NCBI GenBank assembly: GCA_015146655.1
Contig: VKHL01000087.1
Location: 57,642 to 121,641 of the forward strand
Direction: 5' to 3'
DNA from: Ochromonas danica
Lineage: Eukaryota > Sar > Chrysophyceae > Chromulinales > Chromulinaceae
DNA length: 64,000 bases
Below are positions 51,723 through 62,863 of the stretch, one piece after another. Both the position numbers and the translations under genes were made by a program. Each line of letters begins with the position of its first letter. The stretch's first letter is position 1. The notes beneath the pieces are model-generated. The model saw only the letters and a list, made by a program, of their open reading frames with translations, was not told the origin of the DNA and did not search any database.

Positions 51723-53683
51723 ATGGCGGGAAGAGCGCGTCAGCAGCGCAGCGACAAGCTGGAAGATTTGAAGAAAAACATCGTGGCGTCTTATGGCAGC
51801 TGCCTGTTGAAGTCCTTCGAGAGCCGTCCTCTCGAGCGACTGCTGAAGAGCGACAGCCCCGAGCAGCGCGCGCAGAAGATCGCGACCAACAAGGAGATAA
51901 TCGCGGAGCGCGAGGCCATCTACAAGAAGAACGAGGAGGAGATGGTCTACGAGCTCGAGAAGATCATGGCTCGCATTGAGGCCAGCGGCAAGGCTGCTGT
52001 TGTCTCTGGCGGTCGTCCGCCTGGCGAGGGACTGGACGCCCCCACGACTGCCCCGGCGCACGGCAGCCAAATCCACTGCACGCAGTGCGGCAACAAGGTC
52101 TGCCCTCCTCCTCCTCCCCCTCCCCCTCCTACTGCTCCTCTCTTTCTCACGCATCATGGCGTGGCTAATCCCAGGACGAGAACAACTTCTTCACAGACCC
52201 CACCAGCGGGGACGTCATCTGCCTGGGCGAGGACGGCAAAGGCTGCGGCACAGTCGTGGTCGACCACGAAGTGCATTCCGGCGCTGAGAAGCGCAACTTC
52301 GAAGGCGAAGAGGACCGCAACCACTTCGGCCCCGCGCCCAACAAGCTCATGCCTGACGTGGTCAACCTGGAGACGTCGATGCTCACCACGCAGTCCAACG
52401 GCAAGGAGTCCTCGCTGTTCAAGCGACTGGCACAGGCGCAGCAGTCCGTTGAGATGAACTTGTCCACCATTGGACGTGAAGACAGACACACGCGCGAGGG
52501 ATACAAGGCGAAGATGAAGAAAATGGCCTTCCGCCATCTGGAAGAGGTCGGCGGCAATTTGAATCTGCACGACGCCGTCATCAACCGCGCCAAGGAGAAG
52601 TTCGCTGACTTCCGTGACGAGCGAGAGGCCATGCACAACTTCGAAGGAAGCGTCTTGGCGTGTCTGGCGCTGGCTTATGAGGAGCTTTCATCGTCGCTCG
52701 ATCTCGACCGCCTGCCTCGGCCCGCCGCCTTCGTCTCGCCCGACAGCCGCCTGCTGGACAACCTGCCTCCTGTCAAGCGGCTGGCTAGTCGAGAGGAGCA
52801 GCTAGATGACGTGGTGCTGTGCACGGAGGCACAGTCTGGACTGGGCAGATTCTCTTTCGAGGCGGCGAGGCATTGGCTGCAGATCGTCGCCTCTTCTGCC
52901 CCCGCCGCTCTGCGACAACATGCTGAGGGATTCGCGACTCACCTTTCAGACCGCATAGCGAAGGAAGAAGAGGATGGCAAGGGGAAGGAGCGGCGAGGGC
53001 GAGGCCTTGACGACTTGGGCAAAGGCATTTTCGGCGTGACGACTGTCTCGCAGCGAATGAATCGTTACGGCCAGCACGCGACTTCGACTTCCTCCTCGCA
53101 CAACTCCATGACCGCGGGCAAGATCTTGCTGCGGTTCAATCTCGCCCAAGAGGTGCAAACTCACTTCTCCTCTGCAGAAGTCTCGCGAGAAGTGCGCGCA
53201 GAGATCGAGTCGCTCTTCAAAGAGGCAATCTTGCGTCGCACACAATACGACAAGGCGTTGCAAGAACAAGAACATCGCGATGAGGAAGAAAAGAAGCGCT
53301 TGATGACCGAGGAGAACAACGCCGTGCCTGCCAAGAAGCGACGCCTCCAACAAATGCAAAACCAGCTGCAGCAACAACAGCAAAGCTTGTCTGCTTCGGC
53401 TACCACCTCCACCAGTCAGGGGGAGGAGGTGGAGGAGGAGGAGTTGCAGTTGCTAGAAGTCGATCTGGAGGATCTCGTGGGAGGAACGATTCGCACTTTG
53501 GCCAGCAATGCTGCCTCCTCCTCCTTCGCCTTCTCTTCAGAGGCGAAGGCAGTCGAAGAGAGCGCTGCGGAGGGAATCACTGCAGCTGCTGCAATCTCTT
53601 CTGCTGCTCCAGCCGTGCAAGTGAAGGAAGCGCCCGCCGCGGAGACTGTGAAGAAGCCGCGCCGCCGAGTGATCATCGCGTAG
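51723..53683 (+). CDS. Divergent TFIIB-like transcription factor
   Basis: Exons 51723-52097 and 52175-53683 give 627 residues. The first about 110 residues are a charged helical extension (LEDLKKNIVASYGSCLLKSF...). Then the zinc ribbon: IHCTQCGNK, FTDPTSGDVICLG and a final Cys in KGCGTVV; the second metal pair is widely spaced (CxxxxxxxC) compared with the normal CxxC. The B-linker VHSGAEKRNFEGEEDRNHFGP matches the TFIIB/Brf pattern. One cyclin-like repeat is recognisable (HLEEVGGNLNLHDAVINRAKEKF...LACLALAYEEL); the second is poorly conserved. The last about 150 residues are a Gln/Glu-rich coiled coil and an Ala/Ser tail. TFIIB bridges TBP and RNA polymerase II; Brf does so for polymerase III. 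I cannot decide between them, or a lineage-specific paralogue. Confidence 0.7.
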
Positions 53684-53871
53684 TTGGCTAGCCCTCCATT
53701 CGTTAGCTGCTTGTACATAAAACAAAGTCACCGATGCTTCTTCTTCTTCACCTTCATTTGATTAAGCAAGCAAGAAGAGGAGAAGGTTGTTAAGGAGGAG
53801 CTAGAATTACTTCTTACAAGACAACAGGAGGGGGAGGAGGAGGAGGAACGAACACGACTGCCAAGATGAAT

Positions 53872-54932
53872 TTACTTCTTGGTAGCTCTATAGACACCCA
53901 CGACGACGGCATGGTCTCTCTCATAAGGCTCGAGAGTGAGCTGCTCTTGAGGCTTGAGGTTCTCTTCTTGCAGCTTCTTGACCTCGCGGGCGAAGACTGC
54001 CTCGGCGGGGGCGGTCGAGTCGATACAAGAGGCCTTGATGGAGATGACGAAGTGACCGCCTGTCTTTAAGAAATATTGAGCATTGAGAGCGACGATACGC
54101 GCCTGATCAGGCTGAGCAACATCGGCGAAGATGGTGTCGACCATGCCCATCAACATGCGGTACTTGAGAGGGTGGCGCGCATCCTCCACGATTGGGATCA
54201 CATTTGTGCGGGACTTGGCCATGTTGATCAGATCACGACCAGGGCGATGAGAGAATTCCACGGCATAGACGCAGCCAGTGGGGCCAACAATGTCGGAGAC
54301 GTGCGAGACGGTTGTACCCGCGGCACCTCCCAAGTAGAGCACCTTGGACCCAGGGCCCATCCAGATGTGGTCCACACCACCCAAGATAGCGGCGGCGAGC
54401 TTCGAACGGAAAGGATTCCAGACGCGGTACTCCAGCTTGGTGGGGTTGCCGTCGGGGCCTGGAGGACCTTCAACTTGGATGCGCTTCTCGCCGTAGACGT
54501 CTTTGCCGGGAGTCGAGTTGAGAGTCACGAGCGCGTCTTCCTTGCCACGAGCGATGAAGACTCCTTCATGTCGGTGGGCCTCGATCACGACCTTGGCTCC
54601 GCCCTTCATGCCTCCTCGGCCACCACCACGTCCACCACCGCGTCCTCCGCCACGACCGCCACCACGTCCACTGCACAAGACAAAGACAAAGCATTAGATG
54701 AGTGAAGCAAGCAGGCTCATCTCTCAGAGAGGGAGAGAGGCAGGCAGGCAGGCAGGCAGGGAAAGAGAAGCACTCACCCTCCTCTTCCGCCAGCACCGCG
54801 TCCTCCGCCACGACCCGCAGGTCCGCCACGGCCTCCGCCGCCCCGTCCAGGGGGACCTCCTCTACCAGGAGAACCTCCACGACCAGGGGATCCTCCACGA
54901 CCAGGTGATCTACCAAAACCTCTTCCGCTCAT
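53872..54932 (-). CDS. FBL: Fibrillarin (box C/D snoRNP 2'-O-methyltransferase)
   Basis: Exons 54932-54778 and 54670-53872 give 317 residues. The N-terminal GAR domain (Gly/Arg-rich, about residues 1-85) is interrupted by the intron, and its first part has unusual SPGRGG repeats. The methyltransferase domain begins [23 protein letters not shown]. The SAM site [20 protein letters not shown] follows, then [14 protein letters not shown], the catalytic Asp region [14 protein letters not shown] and the C-terminal [19 protein letters not shown]. It methylates pre-rRNA and histone H2A glutamine in the nucleolus. Length and motifs are complete. The promoter side has two ACGCGT boxes (55010-55015, 55029-55034). 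Confidence 0.97.
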
Positions 54933-55216
54933 TCTCTTCCACTTGTTGGTTGTTGTCTTCGCTGTTGCGCTGAGCGTGTGGCCCACGGACTGACTGGTGG
55001 ACGGCCCGCACGCGTTTGGCAAAAAGAAACGCGTTTCTTACCACGCAACACAATAACTTTCCCACACACCACCAACAAAATGTAGCTAGCAAATCAATCA
55101 AAATGTAGTTGAAGTTTAAACTTGCTAAACTGTGGGGCTAAAAAGGAAACAACTATCGGGGTATTACACTCTGCAAATAGTCAGCTCCACACATCATCTC
55201 TCCTAATCCTAGTTAT

Positions 55217-58200
55217 CTACAGTCGCACGGTCAGACCGGATTTCGACTTGTAGTATGTGGAAGAGTTCGTGTTGGCGCCAACCGCTGCACCAGCTAGCAT
55301 TGAAGGAGCAGAGGGAGTGAATCCAGGAGGAGCGGGTGTCGAGCTGTTGACAGGAGCAGGTGCTACCGAGCCCACAGCCAATCCGAAGGGCTGGTAGGCG
55401 CCGCCGAATCCATTGCTAGCAGTGGGAACACTTTTGGCAGCAACACTACTAGAAGAAGAAGCTGCAGGTTCTGAGGCAGCTGAAGGAGCAGAGGAACTAG
55501 AAGACGAAGATCCAGTGAGCAGACTGGCAAGAAGGTCACTAGGCTTGAAGGACACACTCGAAGAGGTAGTTGTCGATGCAACGGGATGTGGGAGGGAAAG
55601 GCCGAGCGGAGGAGCGGAGAGTGTCTCTGAGGAGGAAGCTGCGGTGGCGAGAGGCAGCTGCAACGACGCCAGCACATCTTGCATGGAGAACGTTTGGTTC
55701 ACCAGGGGAGCGGGAGCGGGAAGAGAAGGGACAGAAGCAGCCGGTCGACTCAGAGGAACTAGTCCCGGAGCTGGCACTTGCGCAACCGCTCGCGGAGCCA
55801 CAACTTGAGGTGCCACTGCAGGGGAGACAGTAAGGGGGACATAGGGGAGTTTTGCAGGGCCAACTGGTTGCTGTTGCTGAGCTGCAACGGGAGGGACAGA
55901 TGATGCAGCAGAGACAGCGGGAGGAAGGGCAGCAGGCGGCGTTGGAGGCCGTGGGACAACTTCTTCCTCTTCCTCTTGCTGTGGTGTAGGAGAAGGAGGA
56001 GCGACAGTCGCGGAAGAATCATCAACCACCACAGCAGCTTCTGTAGCAGCTTGTTGGGCGGCCAACTTGCGGCGCAGACGTCGCATGGATGACTTGGAGA
56101 GCTGCTTGTTGACAGCAGGTTGTGAAGGCGCAGAGGACCCACTCGCATTCGCGACAACAACTGCTCCATTCTGCTCCACTTCCTCATCTTCTTGCTCTGA
56201 CTCTTCCTCACTTCCCGGAACATCACTAGCATTCTTGTCATTGCCACTGCCCACGAGATAGGCAGGCTCATAGCCTGCTTCGGAAAGGAAGGATTGAATG
56301 GCATCGATGGCCTCCTGACAGCCGAGAAGAGGGCCGCGCACTTTGATTCGTGCAGCACCACTGCTGCTTGGCTTGGACTTCCCTTTGCTTCCCTCGCCTC
56401 GCCCACCAGGCTTCTCAACTTCTAATCTGACTCCAAACAAACCTTCCCACTCTTTAATTCGAGTGCCTCCACTACCAATAAGAGCGCCAGTCAGACCACC
56501 GCCAGATGTATTTGTGGAACCCCCAGCAGTTGGTAGAATAAGAACTCTTTGCACGGTCAGCTTGGTCACTTCCTCAGAGGCCAAGAAAGCTTCGACGCGC
56601 TTCACTGCAGCCAAGACCTTTTCTTCTTCGCCAAGCAGTCGCACGCCGCTGTTGTCATTGAGCACTTCGATGCTCACTCCGCATTCCTTGCGCAACGCTG
56701 TGATGTGCGCTCCCTGCTTGCCGATGAACAAAGGCACAATGTCAGCGCAAGGGAAGGCTACTTCAGCCTGGCCTCTGCCGCGGGCAAGCACAATCTCGGC
56801 GAGGGCAGCTCCCACCTCCTGTACATCCAGACCAGCACTGCTTCCGGATGCCGAGGGAGTAAGAGTGATTGTTCGCGCATGGCGATCAACAATCAGCTCC
56901 CAATCTCCCTTTGGTTGCTGTTTACCTCCATCTTTCTCTGTCTCATTCTTCTTCACCACCTCGATGTTCTCTTCTGTTTTGGCATCAACATCTTCTTTTA
57001 CAGCCACCTCAGCTTCACCTTCAGCATTGGCATCGCCAGACTGACTTGACGATAGCTTTGCCACCGCCTGAGAGAGAAGCGCTTGTACGTCAGCTTTGCC
57101 AGAACTGGGCGAGACCAGTTGAGACCAAACCACTTCAGTGTTAACTGGAATGACTACATGGGTAGCATTCCAGGAGGCCAAGAGGTGATCGATGAGGTGC
57201 ATTCCGGAATGAAGACCATTCTCCTCATCTCCAGCTATAAACAGAATGCCCTTCAAGAAGTCGACTGTTAATTTCACACCAACAGCACTGAGTGACTGGG
57301 AAAGCAATCGCACGCTAGAAGAGTTGGTTCCCGAGGAGAAGGAAACATCAAGCAAGAAAGAGCGTGGAGCCTCGAGGAAGGCTGTCGAGGATGTAAAGAG
57401 CGTGTGCATCACCTTATACAAGGCTTGGCGTACGACACTCTCCTTTGTTAGGACAGCATTGATCCACTCCATCACCGCAGCAGTGGCAGGTACATTGGAG
57501 TTGATCAGTGCAGAACCTCCCCGCACCGCCTTGACCACTTCCGAAGAGTTCTCATAATGATAGCTGATTGTATCTATACTATCATTAGAGGCACTAGCTT
57601 CCACAGTGATGCGATGCTTCTGCTGGAAAAAGATCAACGGCTTGGGCAGAAGTTGATCGCGAATTCTGTCTGCTAACTTTCGCGCTTGTGCAGGAAGAAC
57701 AGCCAAAGAATATTTGTAGCTAGCCGGGTCAAAGAAAAGCGTGAACAATCTTCGCGCTTCATCCACAGCAAGCAAACTACCCCGCAAAGTCACTTTTGTG
57801 CTCTTAGCGTGCGGTGAGACCAATTGGCAATCGACGAAGAGGTTTGCATTGCGATAGAGATCAAGCGCTTTTCGTGCGAGGCAATCAATCAGCAGATGCA
57901 CTCCAGTAGGCCTTTCTTTGCTTGCACCAGCACCCATCTCACCTCCTTCTTGCGCCTCGTCAGAGTGAGGCACCGCATGTAAACCAGGCTGACCGTGATG
58001 AATCACAAACCGATCGCTGACCCGTGTGTTGTTACAGAAAGAAAGCACCACTTCTCTCGCAGTCTCCAGCGCCCCTGAAGAAGAGCGAGCAGCAGATGTG
58101 CCAGGAGGAACAAAGAGACGCGCCGCGGCTTTTTGGCGCGACACCTCAATGAAAACGCCAGTTTCAGCTTCGAGCTTACGCAACTGTTGCCCAGCACGCC

Positions 58201-60376
58201 CAATGAGTGCGGGGAGTGCCAAAGAGGGCAGAAGAAGCAGCGCTGCGTTGTATGCAGATTGGCCCAAGATGATGCCTCGTATGTGAGCCAGAGCTTGCGT
58301 AACAGAGGCAGTGCGACCTTGCACTGCCAACTTCACTGGAGAAGACTTGGGTCCCTCCTTTACAGAACCAGCAGATGACTTGCGGTCGAGAGTAATGTCA
58401 ACTTCGTGCTGATCCTCTAACACACGAAGCAAAGTCTTGTTGTCATTGCCGCCTGGAGCAGGAGCGTCCGCAACATCAGCATTTGCATTAGCACTGGTGT
58501 TGAGAGGACGGAGGAAGAGATTGAGATCATCCCCTTCAATTTCAAGTGCTTCGGACGAGAGATCTTCAAGATAAGCACGGATGAGACGCTCAGCAGGCTG
58601 GACAAGCGATTGCCTGCCCTTCAACTTGACCTGCCCAGCCTTTCTCAAAGGATAGAGAACAACCCCAGCCGCACCTTCTCCACCAGGAGCAGCAGCAGAA
58701 GATTGAGACAGCTGCTGCCTCATTGTTTGAAAAGAAGCTAACTTGGACATCAGACCAAACTTCCAGTCTTCCACTTTATCGATGGTAGTGGTGTAGTTCT
58801 GATCTAAAAGATCTCCAATTTCCTTCTCAATCATCGCACGCACCTCTTTGTTCTCGGCATGAAGATAAAGCTGCCCATCTACAACATCCAAATGTGCCAC
58901 TTTGTTGTATTTCTCTCGCAAAGCCTTGATCGTGCTTCCGCCTTTCCCCAGCAAGATGGGAAGAGTATCTTCGTCTAGCGCGATGGTCGTTGTGTCACGT
59001 TGGAAGGCAGTAGCAACTTCGCGCAGACGATGTACTGCGGTCTGTACCTTAAAGTTCTGTCCTTTCACCTTCACCTGATAGAGAACAGGTCCCGCTTCGC
59101 TTGCTTTCTCCTTCTCCCCGCCCTCACTGTCGATGCGCACACCAAAATCGCGGGAAATTCCGCGCAATACGTTGGTTGTTCCATCCTCCAGCATGGTAGA
59201 GATGAAAGCACCGAGGAAGACGTGTTTCTCAAAGGACAGCGTCTCCTCGACCTCCTTGTTCTCTTGAATTGAAGCGCGAATTGTCTCTCCAGCTGCATGG
59301 ACATTCGTGCGAACACCCACTATGGATAAGCGCTTCTTCTCTTTGTCAATCTGACAGAGCACGGCATATTCACTTTCAATGCTCTTGATGTGGCTCCCTT
59401 GCTTGCCAATGATGAATGCCAAATGACCTGATTCCAACTCCAAATCCGAACGAATAATATTCCGATTAATGGTCTGAATATCAGCCTTGGCTGCTTCGAC
59501 CTGATTAGTGAGGCCAACAATCCTCAAGTTATTCTTGACAGAAGAGAGATCGATCTTGACGTTGTGCTTCGTCTGCAACTCCTGGACCAGATTGAACTTA
59601 TTGGAGAGCAAGTAAGTCACGCAAGCCTCAGTTACAGAGAGATCCACATTGACTGTATCGCAAAGAACATAGAGATATTCATAGACCTTGACGATATCTT
59701 CAGGGGTACCCAGGATTGTGAGCACTTTCTCTCCATCTCTCTGCTGGAGAGTTGAGAGCGTCAGAGAGACGTTGTAGTTGTCTTCCACATATTTGATGGT
59801 CGATCCACTCTTACCAATAATCTTAGCAGCAGCATGCTCCACCGCCTCTTCAAGCTCGTCAGGTGTCAAAGTTGGATGATGAGGATGGGTTTGTGCAATC
59901 GTGGTGACCAGGTCAGACAACTTGTAGACTCGCTCAGCAATAGCCTGATTGGCGACTTTGACTTTCGCAGCAATTCGCACTTTCTTCAACCCTGCCAGCA
60001 GTTCGTCCATGGCGGTCTCTTTCTCGAGCAACTGAGTGCGCAGCAGATGGAGCTGAGCCTTCATGGCCTCGGCCTCAGCGTTTTGCTTGCTGTAGGCCAA
60101 AGCTGCCTTCTTCTTTTGCTTGAGCTTGTCGAGTTCATAGAGAAAGGTGCGCTCTTCAGCCTTGTTGTGAGAAGTGCGTGTGTACTGCTTCTCCAATGCA
60201 GTGATGGCGGCAGTGAGGCTTTCGACGGTGTCTCGAGGCGCGGGGCCCATCGCCTTCTTCTGAGTCTTGATCTTACCATCAAGAGTGTTGAAAGCTTCGC
60301 GCGCGGCAGTGCGCTCAATGCGGATTGCCTCGAGCCGATCACAGAGAAACTTCTCGATTTCTTCGGGAGTTGCCAT
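55217..60376 (-). CDS. Vigilin-like multi-KH-domain RNA-binding protein
   Basis: A single 5,160-nt exon encodes 1,719 residues. After an N-terminal coiled coil (about 1-125) come many KH domains. Those with a clear G-x-x-G loop are IIGKSGSTIKYVEDNY (about 187), IIGKQGSHIKSIESEY (about 325), LLGKGGSTIKALREKYN (about 480), LIGRAGQQLRKLEAETG (about 725), FIGKQGAHITALRKECG (about 1215) and LIGSGGTRIKEWEGLFG (about 1300). Others between them have lost the GxxG loop, as in vigilin and yeast Scp160. The C-terminal 350 residues are low-complexity Ala/Ser/Pro/Gln-rich. Vigilin/Scp160 binds ribosomes and many mRNAs at the ER. The length is greater than the about 1,270 of human vigilin owing to the tail and long inter-KH regions. 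The absence of introns over 5 kb is notable here. Confidence 0.9.
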   Translation of the reverse strand: MATPEEIEKFLCDRLEAIRIERTAAREAFNTLDGKIKTQKKAMGPAPRDTVESLTAAITALEKQYTRTSHNKAEERTFLYELDKLKQKKKAALAYSKQNAEAEAMKAQLHLLRTQLLEKETAMDELLAGLKKVRIAAKVKVANQAIAERVYKLSDLVTTIAQTHPHHPTLTPDELEEAVEHAAAKIIGKSGSTIKYVEDNYNVSLTLSTLQQRDGEKVLTILGTPEDIVKVYEYLYVLCDTVNVDLSVTEACVTYLLSNKFNLVQELQTKHNVKIDLSSVKNNLRIVGLTNQVEAAKADIQTINRNIIRSDLELESGHLAFIIGKQGSHIKSIESEYAVLCQIDKEKKRLSIVGVRTNVHAAGETIRASIQENKEVEETLSFEKHVFLGAFISTMLEDGTTNVLRGISRDFGVRIDSEGGEKEKASEAGPVLYQVKVKGQNFKVQTAVHRLREVATAFQRDTTTIALDEDTLPILLGKGGSTIKALREKYNKVAHLDVVDGQLYLHAENKEVRAMIEKEIGDLLDQNYTTTIDKVEDWKFGLMSKLASFQTMRQQLSQSSAAAPGGEGAAGVVLYPLRKAGQVKLKGRQSLVQPAERLIRAYLEDLSSEALEIEGDDLNLFLRPLNTSANANADVADAPAPGGNDNKTLLRVLEDQHEVDITLDRKSSAGSVKEGPKSSPVKLAVQGRTASVTQALAHIRGIILGQSAYNAALLLLPSLALPALIGRAGQQLRKLEAETGVFIEVSRQKAAARLFVPPGTSAARSSSGALETAREVVLSFCNNTRVSDRFVIHHGQPGLHAVPHSDEAQEGGEMGAGASKERPTGVHLLIDCLARKALDLYRNANLFVDCQLVSPHAKSTKVTLRGSLLAVDEARRLFTLFFDPASYKYSLAVLPAQARKLADRIRDQLLPKPLIFFQQKHRITVEASASNDSIDTISYHYENSSEVVKAVRGGSALINSNVPATAAVMEWINAVLTKESVVRQALYKVMHTLFTSSTAFLEAPRSFLLDVSFSSGTNSSSVRLLSQSLSAVGVKLTVDFLKGILFIAGDEENGLHSGMHLIDHLLASWNATHVVIPVNTEVVWSQLVSPSSGKADVQALLSQAVAKLSSSQSGDANAEGEAEVAVKEDVDAKTEENIEVVKKNETEKDGGKQQPKGDWELIVDRHARTITLTPSASGSSAGLDVQEVGAALAEIVLARGRGQAEVAFPCADIVPLFIGKQGAHITALRKECGVSIEVLNDNSGVRLLGEEEKVLAAVKRVEAFLASEEVTKLTVQRVLILPTAGGSTNTSGGGLTGALIGSGGTRIKEWEGLFGVRLEVEKPGGRGEGSKGKSKPSSSGAARIKVRGPLLGCQEAIDAIQSFLSEAGYEPAYLVGSGNDKNASDVPGSEEESEQEDEEVEQNGAVVVANASGSSAPSQPAVNKQLSKSSMRRLRRKLAAQQAATEAAVVVDDSSATVAPPSPTPQQEEEEEVVPRPPTPPAALPPAVSAASSVPPVAAQQQQPVGPAKLPYVPLTVSPAVAPQVVAPRAVAQVPAPGLVPLSRPAASVPSLPAPAPLVNQTFSMQDVLASLQLPLATAASSSETLSAPPLGLSLPHPVASTTTSSSVSFKPSDLLASLLTGSSSSSSSAPSAASEPAASSSSSVAAKSVPTASNGFGGAYQPFGLAVGSVAPAPVNSSTPAPPGFTPSAPSMLAGAAVGANTNSSTYYKSKSGLTVRL

Positions 60377-60931
60377 AGAGGAAAATAAATTGGAATGAAC
60401 AAGAGACTAACTTAACTCGACCTAGCAAAATACAACTTAGAATGAGAAGAAATCAAGAGCAAGGGAAGACAGGGTAACTGACAGGAAGGATGACTTTCTC
60501 TCTTTCCTAAGACTATCTGCCACGAGTTAGTTGATCGAGAAGGTCTAGAGGTCACTGACTGACATGGGACACGAAACACGAACAACCAAAGAACGCGTTT
60601 CCTCTACAAACCAGCCTTTTCGCGAGAGGTTGGTGGGAGGGTTGGAGTGGGTAGTGGTTTTCAAAGCCTGAAAATGAGGGTTTGCTAAGAGAGAGGGCAC
60701 AGGTCTGCGGGGCAGGCGGAGAGGTGAAGAGGGGTGGTGGCGGCCACGTGCTCTGCTCTCTTTCCACACGAAAGCCAAGGAGAAGGAAGACTTTAGACTA
60801 ATTCTCGAAAGATCACACATCTCTTGCGCTGCTTTGTGGTGGATTGAGTTGCATCCTCGTCGATCTAGTCAATCTCTTTTGCTTGTTCTTTGTCTTGATC
60901 TATTTTGCCTCCATTTTGAGAAGAAGAAAAG
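60377..60931. other. Divergent intergenic region, vigilin / inositol-3-phosphate synthase
   Basis: These 555 nt hold two divergent promoters. An ACGCGT box lies at 60593-60598. No gene with domain signal is present; short open frames here overlap and have no recognisable content. Confidence 0.5.
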
Positions 60932-62598
60932 ATGTCTGCCTCGACCTTTCAAGTGAACAGTCCCAATGTCCAGTACACTGACAACTATATCCAAGCTCGA
61001 TACAATTACCAGAGCGTGATCGTGGATGGCGAAGTGGCTGTGCCCAAGGAAGAGCAGCTGGTTCTGCGCACCGATCGCCGAGTTCCCAAGACAGGTCTCA
61101 TGCTCGTGGGCTGGGGTGGAAACAACGGCAGCACTGTCACTGCGGGTATCCTGGCCAACAAGCTGGGCTTGAAGTGGATGACCAAAGAAGGCGAGCAGAG
61201 CGCCAATTACTTCGGCTCTCTGACGCAGGCCTCGACCATCAAGATCGGCTACGAGGCCTCCACAGGCCAGCCACACCATTTGCCATTCCACCGCATTGTG
61301 CCTATGGTGAACCCCAACGACCTGGTCATTGGCGGATGGGACATTTCTGCGATGAATCTCGGCGAGGCTATGATTCGTGCTCAGGTTCTGGACTGGTCGC
61401 TGCAGGAACAGCTCCGCCCTCACATGACCTCGTTGGTTCCTCTGCCTTCCATCTACGACCCTGCCTTCATCGCTGGCAACCAGTCTGATCGAGCAGATAA
61501 TGCTATCCAGGAGAAGAATAAGTGGAAGCAGGTCGAGATTCTGCGTGAAGACATTCGTCGCTTTCGTACGGCCAACGGTCTGGACAAGGTCATCGTGCTT
61601 TGGACTGCCACCACAGAGCGCTACACTGAGATACTTCCCGGTGTCAACGACAAGGCTGCCAACCTGTTGGCTGCTATTAAAGAGAGCCACAGCGAGGTCT
61701 CTCCCTCGACTCTCTTCGCAGTCGCCAGCATCTTGGAAGGAGCGGCCTTCATCAACGGCTCTCCTCAGAACACCATGGTTCCCGGTGTCATTGATTTGGC
61801 TGAAGAGAAGAAGGTCTTCATTGTGGGAGATGACTTCAAGTCTGGCCAGACGAAGATGAAGTCTGTCTTGGTGGACTTCTTGGTGAGCGCTGGCATCAAA
61901 CCTGTGAGCATCGTATCGTACAACCATCTCGGCAACAACGATGGCAAGAACCTTTCTGCCCCTGAGCAATTTCGATCGAAAGAGATATCAAAATCAAACG
62001 TGGTTGATGACATGGTCGCTTCAAATCATCTGTTATATAAGCCAGACGAGCACCCCGACCACACGGTCGTCATCAAGTATGTTCCATACGTCAGAGACTC
62101 GAAGCGCGCCATGGACGAGTACATTTCAGAGATCTTCTTGGGAGGTCGTAACACTATCGTGATGCACAATACATGTGAAGACTCCTTGTTGGCTTCTCCT
62201 CTAATCATTGATTTGGCCATTCTGACAGAAGTTTGTCAGCGCATTCAGGTAGGAACCTCTTCGATCTCTGCTTGTGCGCCATTGATCTGAACCCAATGGC
62301 TATTGATTGTGATTGGTACTAGATTAAGCGCGAAGAGGACGGAGACGAGCAGTTCGAACACCTTCATGTCGTTCTGTCGGCATTGTCTTATCTCATGAAA
62401 GCGCCTCTCGTCCCCACTGGCGCTCCTGTCGTGAATGCTCTGGCTGCTCAGAGGTCTTCTCTGGTCAATCTTTTCCGTGCTTGTGTCGGCCTTCCTGCTG
62501 ACAATCATATTGCCTTGGAGCATAAGGTTCCAAGCATGATGAAGCGATTCTCCTCAGGGGATGCTAACCACGAGAATGGCAAGCGCGTTAAGCTTTAG
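60932..62598 (+). CDS. INO1: Inositol-3-phosphate synthase
   Basis: Exons 60932-62248 and 62323-62598 give 530 residues. The NAD-binding loop is [19 protein letters not shown] (about residues 55-73). Further conserved segments are [23 protein letters not shown], the [12 protein letters not shown]-type catalytic lysines ([16 protein letters not shown]), [14 protein letters not shown] and KSNVVDDMV. The C-terminal part resumes after the intron with [15 protein letters not shown]-like [18 protein letters not shown]. The enzyme converts glucose-6-phosphate to 1D-myo-inositol-3-phosphate in the cytosol with NAD as internal cofactor, the committed step of inositol synthesis. Length and motifs are complete. 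The product feeds phosphoinositides and, by oxidation, glucuronate. Confidence 0.97.
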
Positions 62599-62863
62599 TC
62601 TGATGGAGACTTGAAGGTGACTGTGACTGCTATTGCCACAATTGACTGTCCCGCCACCGAACAGCTAGATAGATAGTGCGTTAAACAAGGGATCTCCTAC
62701 GCTAGTAACTCTGCCACAGTTTTGTCGTTCTGATCATGTGATTAAGAGACCATGAACTATTAAAATGAATTACTGATTGGAACATCTAGAAAGCAAAGAC
62801 GATAAGCCCTCGCTCTGTCAACAGAGATAGCAAATGCTGTTGATAACAAATGTTGTCGCCCAC

